DNA of 64,000 nucleotides, taken from Erythrobacter sanguineus (GTDB lineage: Bacteria; Pseudomonadota; Alphaproteobacteria; Sphingomonadales; Sphingomonadaceae). Below are positions 52,614 to 60,867 of this stretch, one piece after another (the stretch's first letter is position 1; each line of letters starts with the position of its first letter). The position numbers and the translations under genes were made by a program. The notes below the pieces were generated by a model. It was not told where the DNA came from and did not search any database. It saw only the letters and a list, made by a program, of their open reading frames with translations. Location: assembly GCF_900143235.1 (NCBI RefSeq), contig NZ_FRDF01000002.1:62001-126000 (forward strand), read 5' to 3'.

Positions 52614-53909
52614 TCACCCCTCGTCGGCCAGCAGCAGAACCGGCGTTTCGAGCAGCTTCTTCATCGCCTGAACGAAGCTGGCCGCATCATATCCGTCGAC
52701 CACGCGGTGATCGCAGGAAATCGAGATATTCATCAGCTTGCGCCTGACGATTCGCTCCCCGCCCATCCCGTCGGGCACGAACATGGGACGTTCGACGATG
52801 CGGTTGGGACCGATGATCGCGACCTCGGGCCGGTTGATGACCGGCGTCGTCGCCACCCCGCCGAGCGGGCCGAGCGAGGTGATCGTGAGGGTTGAACCGG
52901 AGAGTTCCTCCGAGGTTGCCTTGCCGGTGCGCGCCGCCTCGGCCAGCCGGGCAATTTCGCGCGCCAATTGCCACAGGTTGCGGCTCTGCGCGTCGCGGAT
53001 CACCGGCACCATCAGGCCACCATCGGTCTGCGATGCCATGCCGAGATGCACCCTGCCATGGCGGGTGACGATATTGGCCTCGTCGTCATAACGCGCATTG
53101 ATCATCGGATAATCGGGCAGCGCCTTGCAGATCGCCCGGATCAGCAGCGGCAGCATGGTCAGCTTGGGCTTTTCCCCGCGCGCAGCATTGAGCTGTGCGC
53201 GCAGTTCCTCAAGCGCGGTGACATCGCATTCCTCGACATAGGTGAAATGCGGAATGTTGCGCTTGGACGCGGCCATGTTCTGGGCAATGCGTTTGCGCAG
53301 GCCGATGACCTTGATCGTCTCGTCCGGCCGCGCCTTGCCCGCCGCAGCAAACCCACCCTCGGCATTATAGGCAAGGAAAGCATCGAGATCGCCGTGGCGG
53401 ACGCGGCCATCATCGGCGGGCTTCACCTCGGCCAGATCGATCCCCAGATCGCGCGCGCGCTGGCGGACGGCTGGGGAGGCGAGGACTTTGTCTCCCCCTC
53501 CGCGTGGGGAGGGGGTCGTGGGGTGGGAGTTCGACGGCGCGGGGGTTTCTTCCGGTTCGGGCGTGGAGCCCCCATCCCCAACCCCTTCCCCGAGGGGAAG
53601 CGGCTGCTCGGGAGCATCGGACATATCATCTTCGATCTGCGCAGCCTCAGCCTCAGCCTCAGCCGCACCTTCAACCTCGATCACCAGCAGCATCGCGCCG
53701 ATCGCGACCACATCGCCGACCTCGCCTGCAACCTCCACCACGGTGCCCGCCACCGGGCTTTCGATATCGATCGTCGCCTTGTCGGTCATCACGTCGACCA
53801 GATGCTGGTCTTCCTCGACCCGGTCACCGATCTTCACGTGCCATTCGACGACCTCCGCCTCAGCCACGCCTTCGCCCACATCGGGCATCTTGAAAATGAA
53901 CTTCGCCAT
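52614..53909 (-). CDS. bkdB: Branched-chain 2-oxoacid dehydrogenase E2 (dihydrolipoamide acyltransferase)
   Basis: The protein has 431 residues. A lipoyl domain carries Lys44 in DVMTDKATI. A peripheral subunit-binding domain (LASPAVRQRARDLGIDLAEVKPADDGRVRHGDLDAF) and the catalytic acyltransferase domain with SISCDHRVVDGYDAA follow. It transfers branched acyl groups from E1 to CoA. The linker between the first two domains contains a repeat-derived insert, roughly residues 102-140. It lies 7 bp after E1beta. No E3 (lipoamide dehydrogenase) gene is in the window. The acyl specificity is inferred from the E1 pair. Confidence 0.9.
   Translation of the reverse strand: MAKFIFKMPDVGEGVAEAEVVEWHVKIGDRVEEDQHLVDVMTDKATIDIESPVAGTVVEVAGEVGDVVAIGAMLLVIEVEGAAEAEAEAAQIEDDMSDAPEQPLPLGEGVGDGGSTPEPEETPAPSNSHPTTPSPRGGGDKVLASPAVRQRARDLGIDLAEVKPADDGRVRHGDLDAFLAYNAEGGFAAAGKARPDETIKVIGLRKRIAQNMAASKRNIPHFTYVEECDVTALEELRAQLNAARGEKPKLTMLPLLIRAICKALPDYPMINARYDDEANIVTRHGRVHLGMASQTDGGLMVPVIRDAQSRNLWQLAREIARLAEAARTGKATSEELSGSTLTITSLGPLGGVATTPVINRPEVAIIGPNRIVERPMFVPDGMGGERIVRRKLMNISISCDHRVVDGYDAASFVQAMKKLLETPVLLLADEG
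53491..53605. repeat. GC-rich palindromic repeat inside the E2 linker
   Basis: CTCCCCCTCCGCGTGGGGAG and CCCCTTCCCCGAGGGGAAGC are hairpin-forming motifs arranged as an inverted pair around about 60 bp. They belong to a common interspersed repeat type. Here they encode Pro/Gly-rich residues (PLPLGEGVGDGG ... SHPTTPSPRGGG) between the lipoyl and subunit-binding domains, without breaking the frame. Confidence 0.75.
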
Positions 53910-53916
53910 GGTGCGG

Positions 53917-54981
53917 TTACTCGCTCAGAAGCTTGTCGATGGCATCGCCGATGCGGATCGGGCCGGGAAAGTAGGCCCATTCGAGGCTGTGGGGATAGGG
54001 CGTGTCGAAGCCGGTCACGCGTTCGACCGGGGCTTCGAGATGGTAGAAACAGCGTTCGGTGACGAGCGCGGAAAGCTCCGCGCCGAAGCCCGAGGTGCGG
54101 GTCGCTTCGTGGACGATCATGCAGCGCCCGGTCTTTTCCACCGAAGCCTCGATCGCTTCGATATCCAGCGGCACCAGCGTGCGCAGGTCGATGATTTCGG
54201 CATCCACACCCTTGGCGGTGCAGACCGCTTCGGCGACGTGGACCATGGTGCCATAGGTCAGGACCGTCATCGCCTCGCCCGCACGCACGATGCGCGCCTT
54301 GCCCAGCGGGATGCGGTAATAGCCTTCAGGCACCACGCTGTCGGCGTGCTTTTTCCACGGCTCGACCGGCTTGTCGTAAAAACCGGTGAAGGGACCGTTA
54401 TAGATGCGCTTGGGCTCGAAGAAGATCACCGGATCATTATCCTCGATCGCCGCGATCAGCAGCCCCTTGGCATCATGCGGGGTCGACGGGATGACCGTTT
54501 TTAAACCGCTGACATGGGTGAAAATCGCCTCCGGGCTCTGGCTGTGGGTCTGCCCGCCGAAGATACCCCCGCCGAAGGGCGAGCGCACGGTGAGGGGCGC
54601 GATGAAGTCGCCCGCCGAACGGTAACGCAGCCGCGCGGCTTCGGAAATAAGCTGGTCGAGGCCGGGATAGATGTAATCGGCAAACTGGATTTCCGGCACG
54701 GGGCGCAGGCCATAGGCCCCCATCCCCACCGCCACGCCGATGATGCCGCATTCGCTGATCGGGGTGTCGAACACGCGGGTCTTGCCATGCCTGGCCTGCA
54801 AGCCCGCCGTGGCGCGGAAGACACCGCCGAAATAGCCGACATCCTCGCCCATGATGATGACGTCGGGATCGCGGGCGAGCATGATGTCGAGCGCTTCGTT
54901 GATCGCCTCGATCATGTTGAGGCGGCGTTCGGGGGCGGTGTCGGACGCGGCGGCGGCTGCGGCTTCAGTCTGGTCGCTCAT
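53917..54981 (-). CDS. bkdA2: Branched-chain 2-oxoacid dehydrogenase E1 beta subunit
   Basis: The protein has 354 residues. It shows the transketolase-type pyrimidine-binding domain (IEAINEALDIMLARDPDVIIMGEDVGYFGGVFRAT, FDTPISECGIIGVAVGMGAYG) and the C-terminal domain (GTMVHVAEAVC, EIIDLRTLVPLDIEAI). With E1alpha it decarboxylates branched-chain 2-oxoacids from Val, Leu and Ile breakdown. An Ala-rich N-terminal tail precedes it. The ATG overlaps the E1alpha stop by 4 bp. Confidence 0.9.
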   Translation of the reverse strand: MSDQTEAAAAAASDTAPERRLNMIEAINEALDIMLARDPDVIIMGEDVGYFGGVFRATAGLQARHGKTRVFDTPISECGIIGVAVGMGAYGLRPVPEIQFADYIYPGLDQLISEAARLRYRSAGDFIAPLTVRSPFGGGIFGGQTHSQSPEAIFTHVSGLKTVIPSTPHDAKGLLIAAIEDNDPVIFFEPKRIYNGPFTGFYDKPVEPWKKHADSVVPEGYYRIPLGKARIVRAGEAMTVLTYGTMVHVAEAVCTAKGVDAEIIDLRTLVPLDIEAIEASVEKTGRCMIVHEATRTSGFGAELSALVTERCFYHLEAPVERVTGFDTPYPHSLEWAYFPGPIRIGDAIDKLLSE

Positions 54982-56294
54982 CCGAAGGGCCTTTCGGTGC
55001 CGAACTTGGCGATACGTTCTCGGATCGCCTGATCGGCCTGTTCTTCAAGGTGCCAGGGCAGCTCCTCGTAGACATCCTCGAACATGGTGTGGAACGGGTG
55101 GTGAAGGCCGTGGCCGAGGATGCCGTTCTTCTCGGCCTCCTTGGTGGTGGCCTTGACCAGTTCGGCGCATTCCAGATCCATGCCTGCGTGGCGTTGCTCG
55201 TCCCATTCACCGATGGCAATGAGGTGCGCCTTGAGCCGCGTCACCGGATCGCCAAGCGGCCATTCCTCGCGTTCCTGCGCGCTGCGGTAGCCGGAGGGAT
55301 CATCGGAGGTCGAATGGCCTTCCGCGCGGTAGGTGAAATATTCGATCAGCGTCGGGCCGTGATTGGCGCGCGCGCGGTTGGCGGCCCATTGCGCCGCGGC
55401 AAAGCAGGCGAGCGCATCATTGCCGTCCACCCGCAGCGCCGCGATGCCATATCCCAGCCCGCGCGCGGCAAAGGTGGTGCGTTCCGCCCCGGCAAAGCCG
55501 CTGAAGCTGGAGATCGCCCACTGGTTGTTGACAATATTGAGGATAACCGGTGCATTATAAACGGCCGCAAAGGTGCAGGCGCTGTGGAAATCGCCTTCTG
55601 CGGTGGACCCCTCGCCCACCCAGGTTGCGGCGATCCGGCTATCGCCCTTGATCGCACTCGCCATTGCCCAGCCGACCGCCTGCGGGGTCTGCGTGGCAAG
55701 GTTGCCGGAAATGCTGAAGAAGCTGTGATCGCGGCTCGAATACATGATCGGGAGCTGGCGTCCCTTGAGCTTGTCGGCCTTGTTCGAATAGATCTGGTTG
55801 ATCATGTCGAGCAGCGGATAGCCGCGCGCGATCAGGATGCCCTGCTGGCGGTACGACGGGAACACCATGTCATCGCTCGCCAGCGCCATGGCAGGCGCGA
55901 TCGAGGTCGCCTCCTCACCGGTGCATTTCATGTAAAAGCTGGTCTTGCCCTGCCGCTGCCCGCGAAACATGCGTTCATCAAACGCCCGCACCATCGCCAT
56001 GTGGCCGAGCATCTGGCGCAAGGTTTCAGGGTCTAGCCGCGGGTTCCAGGGGCCATGCGCCTGATCGTCATCGCCCAGCACCCGGATCAGACTATAGGCA
56101 AGCTCGCCCATCTGCGAGGGATGCGCGCTTTCATCAGGACGCGGCTGCGCGCCTGCTGTGCCGATGGCGATATCCGAGAAATCGACCGTGTCGCCGGGGC
56201 GATAATTCGGTTCGGGCACATGCAGCGCAAGCGCTGGTCGATTGCCCTCACCCGCTGGCGCGGGCTGGTTCGCAGGATCGGCCGGATCGGCCAT
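54978..56294 (-). CDS. bkdA1: Branched-chain 2-oxoacid dehydrogenase E1 alpha subunit
   Basis: The protein has 438 residues from the ATG at 56294, preferred because GGGAGAG lies 8 bp before it; an ATG at 56321 lacks a ribosome site. The thiamine-diphosphate motif (WVGEGSTAEGDFHSACTFAAVYNAPVILNIVNNQWAISS) and RAEGHSTSDDPSGYR identify the alpha subunit of the 2-methylpropanoyl-transferring enzyme. The long N-terminal extension (RPGDTVDFSDIAIGTAGAQPRPD) is typical of the BCKDH, not pyruvate, version. It heads bkdA1-bkdA2-bkdB. Confidence 0.92.
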   Translation of the reverse strand: MADPADPANQPAPAGEGNRPALALHVPEPNYRPGDTVDFSDIAIGTAGAQPRPDESAHPSQMGELAYSLIRVLGDDDQAHGPWNPRLDPETLRQMLGHMAMVRAFDERMFRGQRQGKTSFYMKCTGEEATSIAPAMALASDDMVFPSYRQQGILIARGYPLLDMINQIYSNKADKLKGRQLPIMYSSRDHSFFSISGNLATQTPQAVGWAMASAIKGDSRIAATWVGEGSTAEGDFHSACTFAAVYNAPVILNIVNNQWAISSFSGFAGAERTTFAARGLGYGIAALRVDGNDALACFAAAQWAANRARANHGPTLIEYFTYRAEGHSTSDDPSGYRSAQEREEWPLGDPVTRLKAHLIAIGEWDEQRHAGMDLECAELVKATTKEAEKNGILGHGLHHPFHTMFEDVYEELPWHLEEQADQAIRERIAKFGTERPFG

Positions 56295-56406
56295 GGCAGC
56301 GCTCTCCCAACAGCTTTGCATCCGCGCGGACGGAGTGCAATCATTGCTTGACCGTGTATTTTTATTTCAACACCCCCATGCGGTCAAGCACGGCGCAACG
56401 CTGTCC

Positions 56407-57375
56407 TCAGACCGCAACAGGTGCCTTGATCGGGGGCAGCGGGGCGTAATCATGCACCACGAAATCATCGATCCGGTAATCGAATATTGTTTCCGGCCTG
56501 CGGGTGATCTCAAGCCGCGGATGGCCCTGCGGCGCGCGGGCAAGCTGTTCCTCGATCAGATGCGCGTGATTGCGGTAGAGGTGCACGTCCCCGCCCATCC
56601 ACACCAGCTCGCCCGGTGCCATGTCCACCTGCTGCGCCACCATGCGGGTCAGCAACGCCGCCGACCACAGGTTGAACGGCAGGCCCAGCGCAACATCACA
56701 GCTGCGCTGATAGAGCAGGCAGTTGAGCCGCGCGTCCTTACCCTCGCCTGCGACATGGAACTGGTAGGTCTTGTGGCACGGGGGCAAGGCCATCCGGTCA
56801 AGCTCGGCGACGTTCCAGCCTTCGATGATATGGCGGCGGCTACCGGGACTGGAGCGCAGGCTTTCGATAACAGCGGCGACCTGATTGATGCCCTCGCCCT
56901 GTTCGTACAGGCCGTCGGGGCGATAGCGGTAGGTCGGCCAGTCCACCCATTGCTTGCCATAAACTGGCCCCAGATCCCCCCAGCGCGCGGCGAAAGCTTC
57001 GTCCTCGGCGATTCGCGCGGCGAAATCATCGATGCTGATGTCCTCGCCCGCCTCGCGGACATAGTTCGCGTGCGGCCATTCGTTCCAGATCTTCACGCCT
57101 TGCTGCACCAGCGGGCGGATATTGGTGCTTCCGGTCAGGAACCACAACAATTCGCGCGTCGCGGTCTTCCAGTAGACCCGTTTGGTCGTCAGCAGCGGCA
57201 TCGCGCCTTCGGCCAGATCATACCGCAGCATGGCCCCGCACACAGAACGCGTGCCGATCCCGGTGCGATCGATCCGTTCGCTCCCGGTCTCCCAGATGGC
57301 GCGCATCAGATCGAGATATTGCTGCTCCGGATGGGGATTTGCAGCATCGGAACGGGGAATCGCAGCGCTGGCCAT
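56407..57375 (-). CDS. thyA: Thymidylate synthase
   Basis: The protein has 322 residues, with a start at the ATG 57375 (57384 is the alternative). It methylates dUMP to dTMP with methylene-THF. The catalytic Cys near residue 200 lies in LPPCHKTYQFHV. The N-terminal GTRSVCGAMLRYDL and C-terminal GDVHLYRNH motifs are normal. An internal segment (about 90-125) is longer than in E. coli ThyA, as in many alphaproteobacteria. dfrA is not adjacent. Confidence 0.95.
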   Translation of the reverse strand: MASAAIPRSDAANPHPEQQYLDLMRAIWETGSERIDRTGIGTRSVCGAMLRYDLAEGAMPLLTTKRVYWKTATRELLWFLTGSTNIRPLVQQGVKIWNEWPHANYVREAGEDISIDDFAARIAEDEAFAARWGDLGPVYGKQWVDWPTYRYRPDGLYEQGEGINQVAAVIESLRSSPGSRRHIIEGWNVAELDRMALPPCHKTYQFHVAGEGKDARLNCLLYQRSCDVALGLPFNLWSAALLTRMVAQQVDMAPGELVWMGGDVHLYRNHAHLIEEQLARAPQGHPRLEITRRPETIFDYRIDDFVVHDYAPLPPIKAPVAV

Positions 57376-57487
57376 GATGGTCACTATAGGCGCGCAATTG
57401 CCCGCTTGCCACTGTGCTCATCCACACCTATAGGGCGCGCCTTGCCTCGACCCGCGCGGGCATTTGCCCATGCGGGACCGACACGGT

Positions 57488-57564
57488 CGGGGAGTAGCTC
57501 AGCCTGGTAGAGCACTGTCTTCGGGAGGCAGGGGCCGGAGGTTCGAATCCTCTCTCCCCGACCA
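57488..57564 (+). tRNA. tRNA-Pro (CGG)
   Basis: It is 77 nt long including CCA. The acceptor CGGGGAG pairs with CTCCCCG. The anticodon stem CTGTC/GGCAG (one G-U) encloses TTCGGGA with anticodon CGG. The T arm has GGTTCGAATCC. Confidence 0.96.
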
Positions 57565-57672
57565 ATTATCGTCTTGCGAGAAGACGCTTGATCCGGGGCC
57601 GGGCGCGCGGCGTTGCGGCCCATCCGGCGGCCGAAAACCCGCGTGAACCACAGATTATCGGAAGCAGAAACG

Positions 57673-57698
57673 AAAAAAGCCCCGGTTGCCCGGGGCTT
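57673..57698 (-). terminator. Intrinsic terminator of the tiny-ORF unit
   Basis: On the minus strand AAGCCCCGG pairs with CCGGGGCTT around a 4-nt loop (57677-57698), and the transcript then runs into TTTTTT (57673-57678). This is a textbook intrinsic terminator. It lies 19 bp after the stop of the 12-codon ORF and about 110 bp after the larger EAL gene. Confidence 0.88.
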
Positions 57699-57717
57699 CT
57701 ATTCGTTCGGCCGTGCC

Positions 57718-57756
57718 CTAGCGCACGCCGAAAATGTGATAAAACCAACCCCACAT
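57718..57756 (-). CDS. 12-residue micro-ORF (MWGWFYHIFGVR) under tandem CtrA-type sites
   Basis: The ATG at 57756 follows a perfect AGGAGG (57762-57767) with 5-nt spacing. Twelve codons read MWGWFYHIFGVR, then TAG. The peptide is very aromatic, with two Trp, two Phe and a Tyr among twelve residues, and ends in basic GVR. A U-tract terminator follows at once and two CtrA-type sites precede it, so the whole unit of about 150 bp looks self-contained. It could be a membrane-active or regulatory microprotein, a translated leader, or the ORF of a dual-function small RNA. The sequence is too short for ordinary gene callers. I know of no named family. Confidence 0.6.
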   Translation of the reverse strand: MWGWFYHIFGVR

Positions 57757-57789
57757 AGCTGCCTCCTGTAGGTTAAGGACCCACAAGAG

Positions 57790-57804
57790 TTAACACAAAA
57801 TTAA
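57790..57804. promoter_or_regulatory. CtrA-type site A (TTAA-N7-TTAA)
   Basis: TTAACACAAAATTAA is a perfect TTAA-N7-TTAA site followed by CC, giving the TTAAC end preferred by CtrA. It lies 33-48 bp upstream of the micro-ORF ATG, in promoter position on the minus strand. Confidence 0.7.
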
Positions 57805-57806
57805 CC

Positions 57807-57821
57807 TTAATCAAGAGTTAA
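57807..57821. promoter_or_regulatory. CtrA-type site B (TTAA-N7-TTAA)
   Basis: TTAATCAAGAGTTAA is a second perfect TTAA-N7-TTAA site, starting 2 bp after site A. It overlaps the last codons and stop of the CHASE2-EAL gene. Two such sites side by side in GC-rich DNA are very unlikely by chance. Confidence 0.7.
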
Positions 57822-60177
57822 TTGCGATTTGGCTCGTTCCCATCATGACCAGCAGCTCCGACATGGGGATTGCAGGAGCATAGAGGAAACCCTGAGCGAG
57901 ATCGCAGCCCATCGCACGAAGCGCGGCCGCGACAGCCTCGTCCTCGACCCCCTCGGCCACGACGACCTTGCCGAGCGAATGGGCGATCTCAATCGTGGCG
58001 CGCACCACGGCGCGGCTTTCTTCCGAGCTGGCCATATGCTGCACGAATTTCTTGTCGATCTTGAGCTCCGAGCTGGGCAGCTTCTCGATATATTCGAGAT
58101 TCGATTGCCCGGTGCCGAAATCGTCAATCGACAGCGAAATGCCGCGTTGCTTGAGCACCTCGATCTGAGGCGCGATCCGCGCGTCCTCAAGCTTGGCGGT
58201 CTCGGTCAGTTCCAGCATCAGGTTCTCTGCCGGAAAACCATGCCGCCCAAGAACCGTCATCATGTCAAACAGCAGGTGCGTATCGCTCAGGCTCTTGGCC
58301 GACATGTTGATCGCAAGCTTGAATTGCGGATCAAGGGCAATCGCATGCCGCCCTTCCGCGAGCGCCGTTTCCATCACCGCGATTGTCAGCTCGTTGATCC
58401 GGTCATTGGCTTCAGCTGCCAGAACCAGTTCCTGAGGATTGACATAACCGCCCCCCTCAGCATGCCAGCGGATCAGTGTTTCAGCCCCGACAATCCGGCC
58501 TGAAGCAAGATCGACCTTGGGTTGGTAGGCCACACCGATCGAGCGTTCCCTGAGACCTTTTTCGAGCACCCGGATGATTTCGATCCGGTGGTTGCGCGCT
58601 TCCAGATAGGCCGGGTTGTTGATGATGAACCGGACGCCGCGATTGGCTGCCTCGTCAGCCGCCTGCATCGCCTTCTTGATGCGCTGACCCAGCGGCAAGG
58701 CATAATTGGTGTCTATCCCGAGCGCTGCTGAACTGCTGGCCGAGCGCCATTCATGACTGATGATCGTCTTGAGCATCAACGCAAGACCATCGGCATGGCG
58801 ATCAAGACTGACCGGGTCCATGCGCGGGCCAAGCCACACCAGCATATCCCGCTCGAACGCCACATCCCCTGCTTCGCCCGGCCCCTTTACATAGGTGATC
58901 AGTGTGTTGACGAATTCTCCCAGTTCACGTGCGCTCCAGTCTTCCGACATCTCTGCGAGGCTGGCGATCTTGAGCGCATATACATCATGTTCGCCATTGG
59001 CTGTCTCCAGGCTCAAGGCCGTCGTCGTCATCGCATTGACTTCGCTGCTGTAATATTTCTGTGCAAGCCGCCGGAACCCGATGCCCGCGCCGAGCAGGGC
59101 CAACATGGCAGACATGATATCAATATTGACGCCGAGCTCGTCGAAAATCAGCGCAAGGCCCGGCAGGCCGAAGAAAGCGAACCACACCGGTCGGGGCGAA
59201 CGCGACCGCGACCATGCCAGCGATGCAATTGCTATCCCGGCGATGAGGATCGCCGGAACCCACATGAGATCAACCGGCGTGCCGCGCTTTAACGTATGCG
59301 CGCCCAGCACATGGAAATAGACGCCGGGAACCTTGCCGTAAAACGGCAGGTTGTAGAAGTCTGGATTCGCGACGAAGGTGTTGCCGATGACGACATTCTT
59401 GCCTTTGAAGGCATCAACATCAAACCTTCCGTGGAGGACATCGGAAAATCTTGCGGTGGGAATTGTCTCAACCCTGAAAGCATAGTCGGGTCGGTACCGC
59501 GCCAATGGCGTGCCACGATAATCTGAAAGCACAGCGGAAATCGACGGCACATCACGTCCGCCAACCACTATTTGGGTGGGGAAGGTCGAGGAAAGCGCGA
59601 ATGGTGCGCCCCAGCCATCCATCCCTGCCCAGTTCGCCTTGGACCTGAACTGCGGCGCAGGGAGAATCCCGTCGCTTTTCTGTAGCATGGTATCCACCGG
59701 AGATGTTGTGCCCAGCCAGACCTTGCCCCTTTGCGCCTCAAGCGTCTGGGCAAACATGGCATCGGCTGCGGGCGTTTCCGGATCGGCGTGGGCGCGGTCG
59801 AACACCACCTTTTGAGCGCCGGCATCGATCAGACGGTCGATCACCGCGCTGTCATGAAACCGCGAAGGTATGGCAACCTGCAACTCGTCAAGAGAGGCGT
59901 CGTCGATGGCGACCACGACGATATCCTGCGGCGCAGGGCGCAATCGGAGCTGCGCGCGGGCGGCCCGAAAGCCATCTTCCACCGGCAGCGGCAGTTCGAT
60001 CGCCGATGATATAATCCCGAACAGGATCGCAAGGATCGCCACCTTGGTGCGCTTGCGCCGCAGCAGCGCCTCACCCGATTGCTGCGATTTTGGATCACCC
60101 GGCACAGGCGAGGGAACGTCCGCAAAGCCGAAGCTGCGCCGCAGGAATGCCGTCAGTGATGCCAGTGATGAAATCAT
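57811..60177 (-). CDS. CHASE2-EAL protein, c-di-GMP phosphodiesterase with degenerate GGDEF
   Basis: The protein has 788 residues. One membrane helix (about 47-63) leads to a periplasmic CHASE2 sensor domain (about 65-300). Three more helices (about 305-370) follow, then a degenerate GGDEF-like region (about 385-520) without a GGDEF motif, then an EAL domain (about 545-788). EAL residues are present: ETLIR (a variant of EALIR), LAINMS, ELTE, DDFGTG near 684, KIDKKF and VVAEGVED. It is therefore probably an active phosphodiesterase that lowers c-di-GMP in response to a periplasmic signal. Its stop codon lies inside CtrA-type site B. Confidence 0.9.
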   Translation of the reverse strand: MISSLASLTAFLRRSFGFADVPSPVPGDPKSQQSGEALLRRKRTKVAILAILFGIISSAIELPLPVEDGFRAARAQLRLRPAPQDIVVVAIDDASLDELQVAIPSRFHDSAVIDRLIDAGAQKVVFDRAHADPETPAADAMFAQTLEAQRGKVWLGTTSPVDTMLQKSDGILPAPQFRSKANWAGMDGWGAPFALSSTFPTQIVVGGRDVPSISAVLSDYRGTPLARYRPDYAFRVETIPTARFSDVLHGRFDVDAFKGKNVVIGNTFVANPDFYNLPFYGKVPGVYFHVLGAHTLKRGTPVDLMWVPAILIAGIAIASLAWSRSRSPRPVWFAFFGLPGLALIFDELGVNIDIMSAMLALLGAGIGFRRLAQKYYSSEVNAMTTTALSLETANGEHDVYALKIASLAEMSEDWSARELGEFVNTLITYVKGPGEAGDVAFERDMLVWLGPRMDPVSLDRHADGLALMLKTIISHEWRSASSSAALGIDTNYALPLGQRIKKAMQAADEAANRGVRFIINNPAYLEARNHRIEIIRVLEKGLRERSIGVAYQPKVDLASGRIVGAETLIRWHAEGGGYVNPQELVLAAEANDRINELTIAVMETALAEGRHAIALDPQFKLAINMSAKSLSDTHLLFDMMTVLGRHGFPAENLMLELTETAKLEDARIAPQIEVLKQRGISLSIDDFGTGQSNLEYIEKLPSSELKIDKKFVQHMASSEESRAVVRATIEIAHSLGKVVVAEGVEDEAVAAALRAMGCDLAQGFLYAPAIPMSELLVMMGTSQIAINS

Positions 60178-60319
60178 GGAGCGCCTGAAATCCGGATGAA
60201 ACCCAAGTTTTCCCTAGCGGGTAATGGTTAATGCATCACAAACGAAGCGGCTCTGGGCTGGAAACTGGACCCCGACGGGTCGACCTGTCGTCCCCGGGCA
60301 ATGTGCAGCAATGCGGCGG

Positions 60320-60790
60320 CTAGATTGCCTGTCCGGCCAGCAGGCCGAGCGCGATGGTCAGGCTGCCAAGGCCTACCGAGAGATGCCAGCGCAGGCGCAG
60401 GAAATCCCCTTGTGCAAAGCCAAGCGCCCGATCGATCAGGGGTGATCCAAGGATCAGCGCACCGAGGTAGAGCAGCGCCGGGCCGGGCCATTCCCAGCCA
60501 AAGGTCCATAGCAGGAACAGGCCCACCGCCAGCAGGCTTGGCATGACCGACACCGCATAGGCCCCGGCGGTCGCCCGGCCGCTGTGCACCGCCTGCCCCC
60601 ACCACACCCCGCCAAGGAAGCTGAAGATCGCCGCAGCATAGGCAAACCCGCCAGCAATCGCGACAAAACGCCATTCATGGCCGGTCAGCACCATGCCAAG
60701 GCAGATAATCTGCGGCAGCAGGCCCGCATAACCCAGCGTCCGGGCAGCGGGAGACAGCGACGAGGCGGAAACCGGAAGGGGTGCATCCAT
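60320..60790 (-). CDS. DUF3429 membrane protein
   Basis: The protein has 156 residues and about five membrane helices. FLGGVWWGQAVHSGR in the middle is the typical DUF3429 motif. The function is unknown. Its start region overlaps, in the opposite orientation, the leader of the SDR gene; the two ATGs are 78 bp apart, divergent. Confidence 0.85.
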   Translation of the reverse strand: MDAPLPVSASSLSPAARTLGYAGLLPQIICLGMVLTGHEWRFVAIAGGFAYAAAIFSFLGGVWWGQAVHSGRATAGAYAVSVMPSLLAVGLFLLWTFGWEWPGPALLYLGALILGSPLIDRALGFAQGDFLRLRWHLSVGLGSLTIALGLLAGQAI

Positions 60791-60867
60791 GGTGGCAGAA
60801 AAGATCGGGCCGCCGGGAGGTTCCCGCGCTCTTGCAGCATCCGCCCGATTGCGCCACGACGCGGCCC

